DNA from: Nitrospirota bacterium
Lineage (GTDB): Bacteria; Nitrospirota_A; Leptospirillia; Leptospirillales; Leptospirillaceae
DNA length: 64,000 bases
Direction of reading: 5' to 3'
Assembly (NCBI GenBank): GCA_021838765.1
Contig: JAKCCY010000002.1
Location: forward strand, 36,772 to 100,771
Below, piece by piece: positions 18,340-26,864 of the stretch. The notes beneath the pieces are model-generated. The model was not told the DNA's origin and searched no databases. It saw nothing but the letters and a program-made list of their open reading frames with translations. A program made the position numbers and the translations under genes. Positions within the stretch are counted from its first letter, which is position 1; each line of letters begins with the position of its first letter.

Positions 18340-19068
18340 TTATAACCGATTATCAGCCGATTTGGTCAAAAGTGGGTTTTCCTGCTCAAACCTTGGCAAA
18401 AAATCTGTTTTGACAAAATTTTCCATCCTGTTTCTTCGGTGGTGCTCGCTTAGGATGATCGCATGAAGATCATCTATAGCCTGTCCAAAATCGACATTGA
18501 ATATAAGATAGTCATAGAGGTTGAAAGCGTGAACTTCCTGTCGGACTTTGTCCAGACGTTTTTTGAGTGTTTCGCTTGAGTCCTGTCCCCTTTTGGTCAG
18601 TCTTTCTTCAAGTATTTGCCTGGATGGAGGCAATATATAGATGGAAACGCTTCCAAAATTATCTTTCCGAATGAGCTCAGCTCCCTGAATGTCGATATCG
18701 ACAAGAACATCTTTGCCAGCATGGAAGGAATCCTGGATCGTTTTTCTTGATGTCCCATAGAGATTCCCGTAGACCTCGGCTGATTCAATGAAAAGATTGC
18801 TTTCTTTCATTTCAAGAAAGTGTTGTCTGGAGACAAAGTAATAGTCAATGCCGTCGACTTCGCCCGGTCTTGGCGAACGCGTTGTATAAGATACAGAATA
18901 ATGGATCCGGTCAGTTCGCTTTGCAATTTCCTTGCATAGCGAGGTCTTTCCCGCTCCAGATGGTGCTGAGACAACAAAGAGAATCGGTTTGAAAACTGAT
19001 TTTCCGTAGATTGTCTGATTTAGTCCGTCTGACAGCACGATATCTCCTTCGGATGATCTTTGGTGCAT
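18340..19068 (-). CDS. gmk: Guanylate kinase
   Basis: A 242-residue kinase that phosphorylates GMP to GDP. The P-loop SAPSGAGKTSLCKEIAKR, the GMP-binding SVSYTTRSPRPGEVDGIDYYF, and DIDIQGAELIRK are all intact. The ATG at 19068 gives about 30 residues ahead of the usual N-terminus. A GTG at 19038 has aaggag 6 bases upstream and gives a length closer to the family (about 205), so it may be the real start. It lies 12 bases after remA and 51 bases ahead of the rpoZ start. Confidence 0.95.
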   Translation of the reverse strand: MHQRSSEGDIVLSDGLNQTIYGKSVFKPILFVVSAPSGAGKTSLCKEIAKRTDRIHYSVSYTTRSPRPGEVDGIDYYFVSRQHFLEMKESNLFIESAEVYGNLYGTSRKTIQDSFHAGKDVLVDIDIQGAELIRKDNFGSVSIYILPPSRQILEERLTKRGQDSSETLKKRLDKVRQEVHAFNLYDYLIFNVDFGQAIDDLHAIILSEHHRRNRMENFVKTDFLPRFEQENPLLTKSADNRL

Positions 19069-19080
19069 GGAAAGTCCCTG

Positions 19081-19362
19081 TTACTCAGAATCGCCAGCGT
19101 CAGAGTCCTCTTCCCGTCCGTTCATTCTGTTCCCGAGTGTTTCGGGCTGCAGCGCTGATAAAATGATGTGACCGCTATCCATGATAATCACGGACCTTGT
19201 TCGTCTCCCTTCAGAAGCGTCTATGAGGAGGTTCTTTTCCTGTGCGGCCTCTCTCATTCTTCTGACAGGCGCGGAGTTCACGCCTACGATGCTGATAATG
19301 TGTCCCATCGCCACAACATTTCCGAGTCCGATATTCACAAACGCTTGAGTCCTACTCGACAT
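19081..19362 (-). CDS. remA: RemA-like DUF370 regulator
   Basis: A 93-residue protein matching DUF370: NIGLGNVVAMGHIISIVG, a central NLLIDASEGRRTRSVII, and IILSALQPETLGNR. In Bacillus, RemA is a DNA-binding activator of biofilm matrix genes; outside Firmicutes its role is not settled, although the gene is often next to gmk as here. Its start overlaps the yicC stop by 11 bases. A GTG at 19338 would match the short N-terminus of other family members. The acidic C-terminal tail (REEDSDAGDSE) is an extension. Confidence 0.88.
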   Translation of the reverse strand: MSSRTQAFVNIGLGNVVAMGHIISIVGVNSAPVRRMREAAQEKNLLIDASEGRRTRSVIIMDSGHIILSALQPETLGNRMNGREEDSDAGDSE

Positions 19363-20236
19363 TCTGTATCTGTTCTTTCAATTTGGTAAGAGTTGTTCTA
19401 ATAGCCATAGCCGGCTGAAATACAAGGGGATTGGCTTCCTTCGTAATAAAAGTGGATATTTCCCGTTGCATTTCCTGCGCGAGAAAATCCAGGGATCTTC
19501 CGATAGCCCCCCCAGAATCCATATCTTGCCGGAAGCGTTGCATATGGATGTTAAATCTTTGCCATTCTTCCTCGTTGTCCTTTTTGGACAAGTAAAGCAG
19601 AGCTTCTTCCTCAACTTTTTTTCCGGCATCCATAACGCTTGTCTGCTGAAGAAGATTTGCAATTTTTGTGGCAAAGGTCTTTTTTGTTTCTTCAATCGCC
19701 TTGGGTCTGATCAATCCAATAATCCTGAGATATTCGTCAATTTCGCTGAGAAGCCCATCAATGACTCTGAGCAAAGCCTGTCCTTCTTCTTCTCGGGAGC
19801 TTTTCAGTTTTCGGAGAAGCTCTTCAATGCTCCCAAAAGCTGTTTCCGTATCGACGGGAGGGGGGGGGATATTGCCCTCACGGGTCATTACTGTGAGGAT
19901 GTGCGTTAGTGTGACCGCTTCCCTTAAGCCGAGTGCGTCCTTGATCTGGGAAAGTTCGATGAAAATGGCTGTTGCTTTTTCCAGGGAGATCGGCATTGAT
20001 GCCATTTGCTGTGGGGGTCGGGAGACAGTCACTTCAATCCTGCCTCTTGTCAGGAAAGAGGCTGCCAATCGCCGAGTAGGGACCTCCAAATGTTCCCATT
20101 CTTTTGGAAAATTAAGGATAACCTCAAGATTTTTATGATTGAGAGATTTTGCGGAAAGCCTGTATTTATCAAGAGGGTATGGTGCTGAGGCCTCTCCGAA
20201 GCCTGTCATGCTGAGTAATCCTCTGGAGACGGACAT
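19352..20236 (-). CDS. yicC: YicC-family endoribonuclease
   Basis: A 294-residue protein of the YicC family, which has been described as an RNA-cleaving enzyme acting in small-RNA turnover. The N-terminus SMTGFGEASAPYPLDKYRLSAK and the C-terminal DFLAQEMQREISTFITKEAN are typical; length is as in E. coli YicC (287). The ATG at 20236 is preceded by aaggaatgaaag. It heads the minus-strand group yicC-remA-gmk-rpoZ-coaBC, whose order is conserved in several phyla. Confidence 0.93.
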   Translation of the reverse strand: MSVSRGLLSMTGFGEASAPYPLDKYRLSAKSLNHKNLEVILNFPKEWEHLEVPTRRLAASFLTRGRIEVTVSRPPQQMASMPISLEKATAIFIELSQIKDALGLREAVTLTHILTVMTREGNIPPPPVDTETAFGSIEELLRKLKSSREEEGQALLRVIDGLLSEIDEYLRIIGLIRPKAIEETKKTFATKIANLLQQTSVMDAGKKVEEEALLYLSKKDNEEEWQRFNIHMQRFRQDMDSGGAIGRSLDFLAQEMQREISTFITKEANPLVFQPAMAIRTTLTKLKEQIQNVE

Positions 20237-20577
20237 CTTTCATTCCTTATAAGTGGTATTGGATGAAAAGGCGATTGGTCCACGAAAATGATGAGTGGAT
20301 GAGCCGCCAAGAGATTCCGAAGCGATTATTGATTGTTCCCAATGGACTCTTTCTATATGCTCCATATTATGGGGCATTTGTCGGAATCATCTTGGTTGGG
20401 ATGAGAAGATCTTTTGGTGTGTCACACCACGATGTCCCCATTCTAAAGGGATTTTTTTAAAATGGAAAGCGTTGTTTCAGGATGGATAGAGTTTGAAGCT
20501 TTTGGCTGTATGGGTTTGTCTCACGTTTAAACACAGCAAGTTTGACGGTCTTATTCGCTAGAACATATGGAGGATTC
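20237..20577. other. Divergent intergenic region between yicC and the debranching-enzyme gene
   Basis: These 341 bases must carry promoters in both directions. A 65-codon plus-strand frame at 20263-20460 has no good ribosome site or recognisable family and was not called. A TATAAG box close ahead of yicC is the only promoter-like element seen, and it is weak. Confidence 0.3.
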
Positions 20578-22683
20578 TTGAAGGCTCGACGAAATCAGAT
20601 TCATATGGCTTCCAGGGCGATCGGTCCAGAGGATCGCCTGCTTAAAAAAGAAGATCTTCTGGCGATTTGGGATCTTTTTGGAACGATTGATGTCAGGAAA
20701 AAGAACTTTTATGGGATCTTTTGGCATGGGATGCGATTTGTTTCTGCGTGGATTTGGAGCATCCAAGGACGTCATCCAATGAATCTCGAACCCTTAGGAG
20801 AGCCAGAAAACGGGGTTTCTTATTTTCGGCAATATATTCCTTTTTCATCTTCTTCGGGGGAAGAGGCTGAGGGAGCCGTATCACTTCTTTTAGAAAGAAT
20901 CCTTTTGCCGGAAGGGGTTCGTGAGCGTCTTTCAATCAGAAACTTTTCCAGGGTGAAACGTTCTCTTCAGGTCGTGTTAGCAATGGATTCTGATTTTGCC
21001 GATATGTTTGAAGTCAGGGGATTTGTGAGTTCGATTGACCTTCCCCGAAAGGTCGAGAGAGTTTTTCGTGATGGTGTGCTGAGTTTTTCCTGTCAGGGAA
21101 AGGATGGAATTGTACGGGAATCGGTCATCTCTTTTGGTGGAGGGCATCCTGCAGTAGTTTCAAGTGCCGGAAAGGAGGTCCGATGGACAATAACCATCCC
21201 GCCCGGAGAAGAGTGTTGTGTTGAAACGGTTCTTGCACTTGTTGAAACCCGCTCGATTCCTTTGCATTCTGTGCATGAACCTGAATTATCGCCAGAGTCT
21301 TTTTCTTCTGTTTTGAAAAAAATGCGAAAAAACAATCTTGATGAGCTGGAAAAATGGCCTGTTTTAAAGACGGACAACCCGATTCTTTCCGCTTCATATG
21401 ATAGGGCTTGTAAGGATATGGACATGCTCTTTACGGGAGGGTTTGAGGGAAAGGTCCCTTATGCTGGTTTACCTTGGTTTTCGACCTTTTTTGGGAGAGA
21501 TGCGATCATCACAGCGTATTCCATTTTATGGGCTCGGCCGGATATTGCTCTTAACGTATTGAAATATTTGGAGAAAAGGCAAGCAACAGAGATTGATCCT
21601 TTCAGGGCCTCTCAGCCCGGAAAAATTCTTCATGAGGAGCGATCCGGCGAGCTCTCAAATCTTTTGGAAATCCCATTTGGTCGATACTACGGATCCATTG
21701 ATTCCACCCCGCTATTTATTGTTTTAGCTTGCGAATATTATCAGAGAACCGGTGATGAAAAAATACTGGCTTCCCTTTGGCCTTCGATAGAGAAAGCTTT
21801 GTTCTGGATTGATCAGTATGGACTTGATCCTGTTTCACAGTTTCTGATCTATTCCGCAAGCTCTGATGGAGGCCTCATCAATCAGGGATGGAAAGATTCG
21901 GCCGACTCAGTGTTTCATGCTGATGGGAGTCTGGCAAAGCATCCCATTGCTCTGATAGAAGTACAGGGATATCTCTATTGGGCTTGGAGCATGCTTGCCC
22001 CTCTGGCAGAAAAATTTGGAGCCCTTTCCTTGTCAAAGAGCCTGAAAAAACGGGCTAAAAGGCTTAAGGAAAATGTCATAAACAAGTTCTGGATTCCTGA
22101 ACACAATATGTTTGCAATGGCAATCGACGGAGCGGGCAAGCCTTGTGTCATTAAATCATCCAACCCTGGCCATTTGCTTTTAACTGGAATTTTGCCCAGG
22201 AATCTGGCACGAAGACTAGCAAAAACCCTGCTTGATCCTGAATTATTCAGTGGATGGGGTGTCAGGACTCTGGCGAAGGGGGCGGCTCGATATAATCCTG
22301 TTTCCTACCATAATGGGTCGATATGGCCCCATGATAATGGATTGATCCTGGCAGGAATGTCCCGAATGGGTTTCATAAAGGAGCTGAAGACACTTTCAAG
22401 CGCGTATCTCGATGGGATATCGATGTTTAAGGATTACCGCTTGCCTGAACTGATTTGTGGATTTGACCGACAAGACTTTGCGGGGCCGGTTCTTTATCCG
22501 ACGTCCTGTTCTCCTCAAGCTTGGTCTGTTGCATCTCTTTTTCTGTTAATTCGATCTATGACCGGGGAGCTTTTCGAGAAAGGTAGGTTTGTTCACAAAG
22601 GGAGATTTTTTCTGCCTCCGGGCGTGGAATCTCTTGAGATTCTTGGAGTCAAGGGAGCTGACAGGGCACTGATATCGTCTTGA
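20578..22683 (+). CDS. Amylo-alpha-1,6-glucosidase / glycogen debranching-type hydrolase
   Basis: A 701-residue protein with the two-part layout of archaeal/bacterial debranching enzymes. The N-terminal 270 residues are a beta-sandwich region, and the C-terminal 430 are an (alpha/alpha)6 barrel. The signature GLPWFSTFFGRDAIITAYSI is near residue 300, and ASSDGGLINQGWKDSADSVF and YHNGSIWPHDNGLI follow. It probably trims branches of stored glycogen or related glucans. Initiation is placed at TTG 20578 because ggagg lies 4 bases upstream; a TTG at 20542 or ATG at 20605 are alternatives. No other glycogen genes are adjacent. Confidence 0.85.
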   Translation: MKARRNQIHMASRAIGPEDRLLKKEDLLAIWDLFGTIDVRKKNFYGIFWHGMRFVSAWIWSIQGRHPMNLEPLGEPENGVSYFRQYIPFSSSSGEEAEGAVSLLLERILLPEGVRERLSIRNFSRVKRSLQVVLAMDSDFADMFEVRGFVSSIDLPRKVERVFRDGVLSFSCQGKDGIVRESVISFGGGHPAVVSSAGKEVRWTITIPPGEECCVETVLALVETRSIPLHSVHEPELSPESFSSVLKKMRKNNLDELEKWPVLKTDNPILSASYDRACKDMDMLFTGGFEGKVPYAGLPWFSTFFGRDAIITAYSILWARPDIALNVLKYLEKRQATEIDPFRASQPGKILHEERSGELSNLLEIPFGRYYGSIDSTPLFIVLACEYYQRTGDEKILASLWPSIEKALFWIDQYGLDPVSQFLIYSASSDGGLINQGWKDSADSVFHADGSLAKHPIALIEVQGYLYWAWSMLAPLAEKFGALSLSKSLKKRAKRLKENVINKFWIPEHNMFAMAIDGAGKPCVIKSSNPGHLLLTGILPRNLARRLAKTLLDPELFSGWGVRTLAKGAARYNPVSYHNGSIWPHDNGLILAGMSRMGFIKELKTLSSAYLDGISMFKDYRLPELICGFDRQDFAGPVLYPTSCSPQAWSVASLFLLIRSMTGELFEKGRFVHKGRFFLPPGVESLEILGVKGADRALISS

Positions 22684-22882
22684 CACAGAGGGAAGGTCTA
22701 TCAGTCTTCCTGGCGCACTCCCTTTTCCAAGGGCTTATGGGTTTAAAAAGGCTTTAAGGTTCTTGCTAATTCTCAAGTGATAGACTAATATCTCCCCGCA
22801 TTCATTTGCATAGTTGCTTTTATTGAGTGCTTTGATTATTTGTTGGTTGATGTTTCGCCTGCGTGGGTGTTTTTTGGGTTGA

Positions 22883-24307
22883 TTGGCGCAGGTAGCTTGG
22901 GGGTATTGTCCATTGATCCGTCGAGTGGTTCACTTGCTCACCATCATCCATAATCCCATTTCCTGGACTTTGGGAAAACGTATCTTTTCCCTTTTTATCC
23001 TTATTTCTTTCTGGACACTTCCAACTCAGGGTGGCGTTCCGCACGCTCAAACTTCGGTGGCGAATGCTTCCGTAAGCCTTCCTAAGGAGCAGCTTCCCAA
23101 ACTGCTTGCCGTTTCGACTCCTTCCTCTGCTTCTGCCGGGCCTGATCTGCTTGGCTCTGTTGTGTCCGGTCATCCGGATGTTCTGAATGTTCAGGGAAAA
23201 CCTGCCATTCGTTTCAATTCCAATCTTCCTGTCCTTGATCCCGATTTTCTTCCATCGTTTCACACACCTGTCGGTGATCATTTTGAGACGAAAACGGACG
23301 AAGGATATGTGATTACATGGACTGTCCGTCCATCCCTGCAGAAGGATGTCGCCAAGTTTGTTCTTCGAAACAGGGTGCCTTATGGGATGTTTGTTGCTGT
23401 TGATCCAAAAACAGGGGCATTCTTGGCTTTTTATGGCAGCCAAGGCAGGACTGAGTCCGATAGTCTGGTTCAGAAAGCATCCTATCCTGCTGCTTCTATG
23501 TTCAAGGTTGTTACGACTGCAGATGCACTTGAGAACAGGAAAATCAACCCTGATACAGAGATTTATTTTCATGGGTGTCTCTATTGCATCGGTCCGGCTT
23601 ATTGGACAGATAACCGGCGTAGGGATCGTCTCCATCTCACTGTGACAGAAGCTCTTGGTAAATCTGTTAACATGATTTTCGCAAAAATTGCACTGCGCTA
23701 CCTGACGCCTCAGAATCTTCAGTCAATGGCGGACCGCTTTGGATTTAATAAGGAAATCGATTCTGATGTTCCTTTTGAAATGAGTTCAGCTGTTATCCCG
23801 TCAGATAGGGCAGGTTTTGCACGAAGTGCCGCTGGTTTTGGTCAGGTGCTTATCAGTCCGATTCATGCAGCCGTAATTGCAGGGGCTTTATCAAATGGTG
23901 GCGTGATGATGCGTCCTCATTTGATTGAAAGTATCAAGGGGCCAGACGGTAAAGTTTTTTTCCAGCCAAAGCCACAGGTTTTGGCAGTTGTTGCGGATGC
24001 AAGGATATCTTCGACCCTTCTGTCAATGATGCACTCTACCACAGTCAAAGGTACAGGACGGCGTGCCTTTTTTCGGTGGCATAATGATCCTATCCTTCGC
24101 AAGATATCCGTTGCAGGGAAGACCGGAACTCTGTCCGGTCTCCATCCGGAAGGTCTTTATGAATGGTTTATGGGGATGGCGCCTGTTGGGACACCCCGAA
24201 TCGCGGTAGCAGCTTTAACGATTGATCGAGGTTACTGGCGAATAAAAGGAACGGATATTGCAAGCCGGGGACTTCGAACATATTTTAGGAAGAATGCGGA
24301 CGAGTAG
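22883..24307 (+). CDS. Penicillin-binding protein (transpeptidase domain)
   Basis: About 474 residues. A hydrophobic segment (RIFSLFILISFWTLP) near residue 35 anchors or exports it, followed by a 100-residue linker and a serine transpeptidase domain acting on peptidoglycan. All three catalytic motifs are present: SMFK in SYPAASMFKVVTT, SVN in GKSVNMIF, and KTG in VAGKTGTLSG. It lacks a glycosyltransferase domain. It is shorter than PBP2/PBP3 types because the usual dimerisation domain is missing, so it may be a D,D-peptidase or a specialised PBP. The start is uncertain: TTG at 22883 has no clear ribosome site and a GTG near 22928 is possible. Confidence 0.85.
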   Translation: MAQVAWGYCPLIRRVVHLLTIIHNPISWTLGKRIFSLFILISFWTLPTQGGVPHAQTSVANASVSLPKEQLPKLLAVSTPSSASAGPDLLGSVVSGHPDVLNVQGKPAIRFNSNLPVLDPDFLPSFHTPVGDHFETKTDEGYVITWTVRPSLQKDVAKFVLRNRVPYGMFVAVDPKTGAFLAFYGSQGRTESDSLVQKASYPAASMFKVVTTADALENRKINPDTEIYFHGCLYCIGPAYWTDNRRRDRLHLTVTEALGKSVNMIFAKIALRYLTPQNLQSMADRFGFNKEIDSDVPFEMSSAVIPSDRAGFARSAAGFGQVLISPIHAAVIAGALSNGGVMMRPHLIESIKGPDGKVFFQPKPQVLAVVADARISSTLLSMMHSTTVKGTGRRAFFRWHNDPILRKISVAGKTGTLSGLHPEGLYEWFMGMAPVGTPRIAVAALTIDRGYWRIKGTDIASRGLRTYFRKNADE

Positions 24308-24455
24308 AATCATCGAAATGAACGGTATCTCTGATCGATCCTTGCAATTGATGATCCCATTCAAAAGTGTTGGTTGTGCTTCTTTGTAGATTCTTGAGTC
24401 AGTTGGTATGAATCGTTTATTCGGCTGCTGGTGGCTTTGAAAGGGAGGAAAACAC

Positions 24456-24866
24456 ATGGTAATGGTAAAAAAAGTAATGACCAAAAATCCGATGACCGTT
24501 GAGATGACAACAACTGCACGCGAAGTGGCTGAAATTATGAAGACAAAGAAGGTGGGCAGCCTTTTGGTGATGCAGGGTGAAAAAACGGTTGGAATCATTA
24601 CCGAAGCAGATATTGTCAGGCGGGTAGTGGGTGAAGATCGTGTTCCATACGTGACAACTGTTTCAACGATCATGAGTGCTCCAGTTCTTTCAATCAACTC
24701 TGATGCGTCCATTTATGATGCCCAGGATTTGATGGACAAACATCATATTCGTCATTTGTTGGTGATGGAAGAAGATGAGGTTGTTGGGTTGATATCCATT
24801 CGGGACCTTATTCATCCAGCCTACCTTGGAAGAGAAGATTCCTGGGATAGTGGCCATACGGAATAG
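24456..24866 (+). CDS. CBS-domain pair protein
   Basis: A 136-residue cytosolic protein consisting almost only of two CBS motifs. The first is VMTKNPMTVEMTTTAREVAE with GIITEADIVRRV, the second IMSAPVLSINSDASIYDAQD with GLISIRDLI. Such pairs bind adenosine nucleotides and sense energy state. The enzyme or channel it controls is unknown. The ATG follows gaaagggaggaaaacac, a strong ribosome site. It is 148 bases downstream of the penicillin-binding protein and is followed by a terminator at 24881, so it closes its transcription unit. Confidence 0.9.
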   Translation: MVMVKKVMTKNPMTVEMTTTAREVAEIMKTKKVGSLLVMQGEKTVGIITEADIVRRVVGEDRVPYVTTVSTIMSAPVLSINSDASIYDAQDLMDKHHIRHLLVMEEDEVVGLISIRDLIHPAYLGREDSWDSGHTE

Positions 24867-24880
24867 ACTTTATGTGATGG

Positions 24881-24915
24881 GGGGCAGAAAACAACTATCT
24901 GCCCCTCATATCTTT
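24881..24915 (+). terminator. Rho-independent terminator after CBS gene
   Basis: GGGGCAGA (24881-24888) pairs with TCTGCCCC (24898-24905) across a 9-base loop, followed by TCATATCTTTT. Confidence 0.7.
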
Positions 24916-24996
24916 TAGGATTCTATTCAATCTTTTTTCCAACCTTCTTTTTTTCCCCCCATCCGACCTTCCAGCCATATTTTTTTATCTCACTAC

Positions 24997-25025
24997 TTGA
25001 CAAGTCTTTTTTTTCTCTCTAGAGT
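24997..25025 (+). promoter_or_regulatory. Candidate upstream promoter P1 of lipoprotein/barrel operon
   Basis: TTGACA at 24997-25002 is followed after 17 bases by TAGAGT at 25020-25025. The expected start site near 25032 falls inside the Fur box. Confidence 0.4.
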
Positions 25026-25030
25026 TAATT

Positions 25031-25049
25031 GAAAACGATAGTCATTATC
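25031..25049 (+). promoter_or_regulatory. Fur box
   Basis: The 19 bases match the classical Fur consensus GATAATGATAATCATTATC at 16 of 19 positions (differences at 3, 6 and 11). It overlaps the expected start of P1 and lies 13 bases ahead of the P2 -35 box. Iron-dependent repression by Fur is the usual meaning. No fur gene is in the window. Confidence 0.65.
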
Positions 25050-25062
25050 AAATATTTTTTCG

Positions 25063-25091
25063 TTGACATTGCTCTTCCTGTTGATTAAGAT
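25063..25091 (+). promoter_or_regulatory. Candidate promoter P2 of lipoprotein/barrel operon
   Basis: A perfect TTGACA at 25063-25068 is followed after 17 bases by TAAGAT at 25086-25091. The predicted leader to the ATG at 25183 is about 85 bases. Confidence 0.6.
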
Positions 25092-25182
25092 GATACCCGG
25101 TATCTATGATATTTAGTCTCATGATGATTTTGATTGATTCATCGAATGATATTTTCGATCAATGAGAATTGGGGGAAACATT

Positions 25183-25776
25183 ATGTACCGTATGAGAAAT
25201 ATCTTATGTCGCTTGACACGACTTTTTCCTGTTTTCCTATTATTTCTGGCTTTCTCAACCTTGCTTGCTTGTTCAACAGGAGCTCCTTCCTTGTCAAGGC
25301 AGGAGCTTTATGGAGCTTTTTCCAAAGATGAAAAAGCGGGGGATCTTCGGAAGGCAAGACTGGATCTTTCCGATATTTTGAAAAGCCATCCCAGAGATCC
25401 GATTGCATGGAATGATCTCGCTTATCTTGATTTTCTTTCACATCATTACAAGAAGGCACAAGGTGCTTTGGCACAAGGTCTGGCGCTGAACCCCAATGAT
25501 CACTTCCTTCTCTTGAACAAGGCAAGATTGTTCCTGGCTGAAGGGAAAAACGAAAAAGCCAGAAGGGTTCTTCTTTCCATGATGGCATCCCGCCCATGGC
25601 CAAAAGGTTTTCGTATGATCTTGGCCATTGCTGATCTGAGAACAGGGCATCGTGATTCTGCAAGAGTTCTTTTCTCGGAAATTCTGGCAGAAAGACCCTC
25701 CGATAAACTTGCTTCCATTTATCTCTCTCGTTTGTCGTTACGGCACCCCTCTCTTGGAGATTTTTCAAATGGCTAA
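25183..25776 (+). CDS. TPR lipoprotein under Fur-box promoter
   Basis: A 197-residue exported protein. After MYRMRN a hydrophobic signal runs to the lipobox LLAC with Cys30 as lipid anchor. The rest is helical TPR: AWNDLAYLDFLSHHYKKAQ and FLLLNKARLFLAEGKNEKA are clear. It probably sits in the periplasm on the inner face of the outer membrane. The start at 25183 has ggggga 6 bases upstream. It overlaps the barrel gene by 8 bases, implying a functional pair, perhaps scaffold plus porin. The Fur box upstream suggests iron-dependent expression. Function unknown. Confidence 0.85.
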   Translation: MYRMRNILCRLTRLFPVFLLFLAFSTLLACSTGAPSLSRQELYGAFSKDEKAGDLRKARLDLSDILKSHPRDPIAWNDLAYLDFLSHHYKKAQGALAQGLALNPNDHFLLLNKARLFLAEGKNEKARRVLLSMMASRPWPKGFRMILAIADLRTGHRDSARVLFSEILAERPSDKLASIYLSRLSLRHPSLGDFSNG

Positions 25777-26857
25777 GAGTATTCGTTTTGTCTCAAGGCG
25801 TTTTTTTCCTGTCATGACTTTTTTTTTCTTGGTGTTTTCTTCCCCCCATTCTGTGAGAGCCGAAGATCCTCCCCTTGGGCTAACTCCTCCTTCAGCTTAT
25901 GAAGAGGACAGGAACAAGGACCTGATTCCAGATCTTGAACCGCTCGAGCCAGTTTATTTGCCATGGGGGCCCAATACGAGTGGTCCAAACTTTACGGGGA
26001 CAGCGGAGGTTGAACCCGTCGGATCGTTTTTTATAGAGCCATACTGGTTTGACTATATTCAGCCCGGTCTTGGATTCTCATCACTTTCGATGCCGGAGAG
26101 AATCTCCATCGGACTTATGGAGAATTGGGAGTTCGATATGTCGATTCCCTTTGTCTCGAACCATGGAAGTGCCCCTACCACTCCCAATGGCCAATCGATC
26201 AACAGTTTTGGAATGGGGGACACTCTTCTGTGGGTCAAAAGGCAGCTGACATCCGATTCTGATGTCTATCATTTCTGGGCCCGCCCAGCTGTGACAATCG
26301 AAGGTCAGGTAACATTGCCCACCGGGCATTTCCTGAATCTCAATCCCCAGCTTTATGGTGTTGATCAGACCGGTGACGGGACCTATAACGAAGGCTTGTA
26401 TGTTATCCTGAGGAAACATTTCAAGCCATTTATGTTTTATCTCCAGGTGGGAGACATTATTGAAAATCCAACCGATGTTGGTCCCGGATTTACCTTCAAT
26501 AATGGTCTTGCCGTTACTGGGGCTTCCCAATCGGTTTTAAATGGCAATCTCCTTTATTATGCGGGAGCACTGGAGCATGTTTTAAATGATAAGTGGGGAG
26601 CCGGTTATGTTTTGGAGTTCTTTGGGGAAAGCCAGTCGGGACAGAGTCTTTTTGGGGCAGCGAATGCTCCCGCATGGTCTTTTTTCTGGATTGATCCTGC
26701 GATAGAGTTTTCATGGCCGAATGAAGGGGCTGTGACTGTGACATGGGGGGCCGGGATTGCTCTTCCTGTCTATCAGTCCAATTATCCGCAGACGTTCACA
26801 CCACTTGGGACCGTTACGATTTATTATAACGGCCCCTTTGGATATCGCGGGGAGTAA
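25769..26857 (+). CDS. Predicted outer-membrane beta-barrel protein
   Basis: A 362-residue protein with signal peptide MAKSIRFVSRRFFPVMTFFF, probably cleaved after VRA. The mature part is rich in alternating aromatic/polar strands (SFFIEPYWFDYIQPGL, WEFDMSIPFVSNHG, LLYYAGALEHVLND) and resembles MetA-phenol-type outer-membrane transporters. The C-terminus is not a canonical terminal Phe, so confidence in the barrel is moderate. The ATG has ggaga 8 bases upstream and overlaps the lipoprotein stop. It is co-expressed with that gene behind the Fur box. The substrate is unknown; iron-related traffic is a reasonable guess only. Confidence 0.65.
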   Translation: MAKSIRFVSRRFFPVMTFFFLVFSSPHSVRAEDPPLGLTPPSAYEEDRNKDLIPDLEPLEPVYLPWGPNTSGPNFTGTAEVEPVGSFFIEPYWFDYIQPGLGFSSLSMPERISIGLMENWEFDMSIPFVSNHGSAPTTPNGQSINSFGMGDTLLWVKRQLTSDSDVYHFWARPAVTIEGQVTLPTGHFLNLNPQLYGVDQTGDGTYNEGLYVILRKHFKPFMFYLQVGDIIENPTDVGPGFTFNNGLAVTGASQSVLNGNLLYYAGALEHVLNDKWGAGYVLEFFGESQSGQSLFGAANAPAWSFFWIDPAIEFSWPNEGAVTVTWGAGIALPVYQSNYPQTFTPLGTVTIYYNGPFGYRGE

Positions 26858-26864
26858 TTTCTTC

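Larger units (their letters stand above)
24867..25182. other. Intergenic regulatory region ahead of the lipoprotein gene
   Basis: This 316-base stretch holds a terminator at the left, two sigma-70-like promoters and a Fur box, all listed separately. It contains several pyrimidine runs and no gene. Confidence 0.6.

Noticed and set aside
20263..20460. 65-codon plus-strand frame between yicC and the debranching enzyme
   Set aside because: No good ribosome site and no recognisable family; probably part of the divergent promoter region.
22820..23635. 271-codon minus-strand frame over the penicillin-binding protein gene
   Set aside because: The plus strand carries all three transpeptidase motifs. 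The minus-strand peptide is basic and has no recognisable domain.
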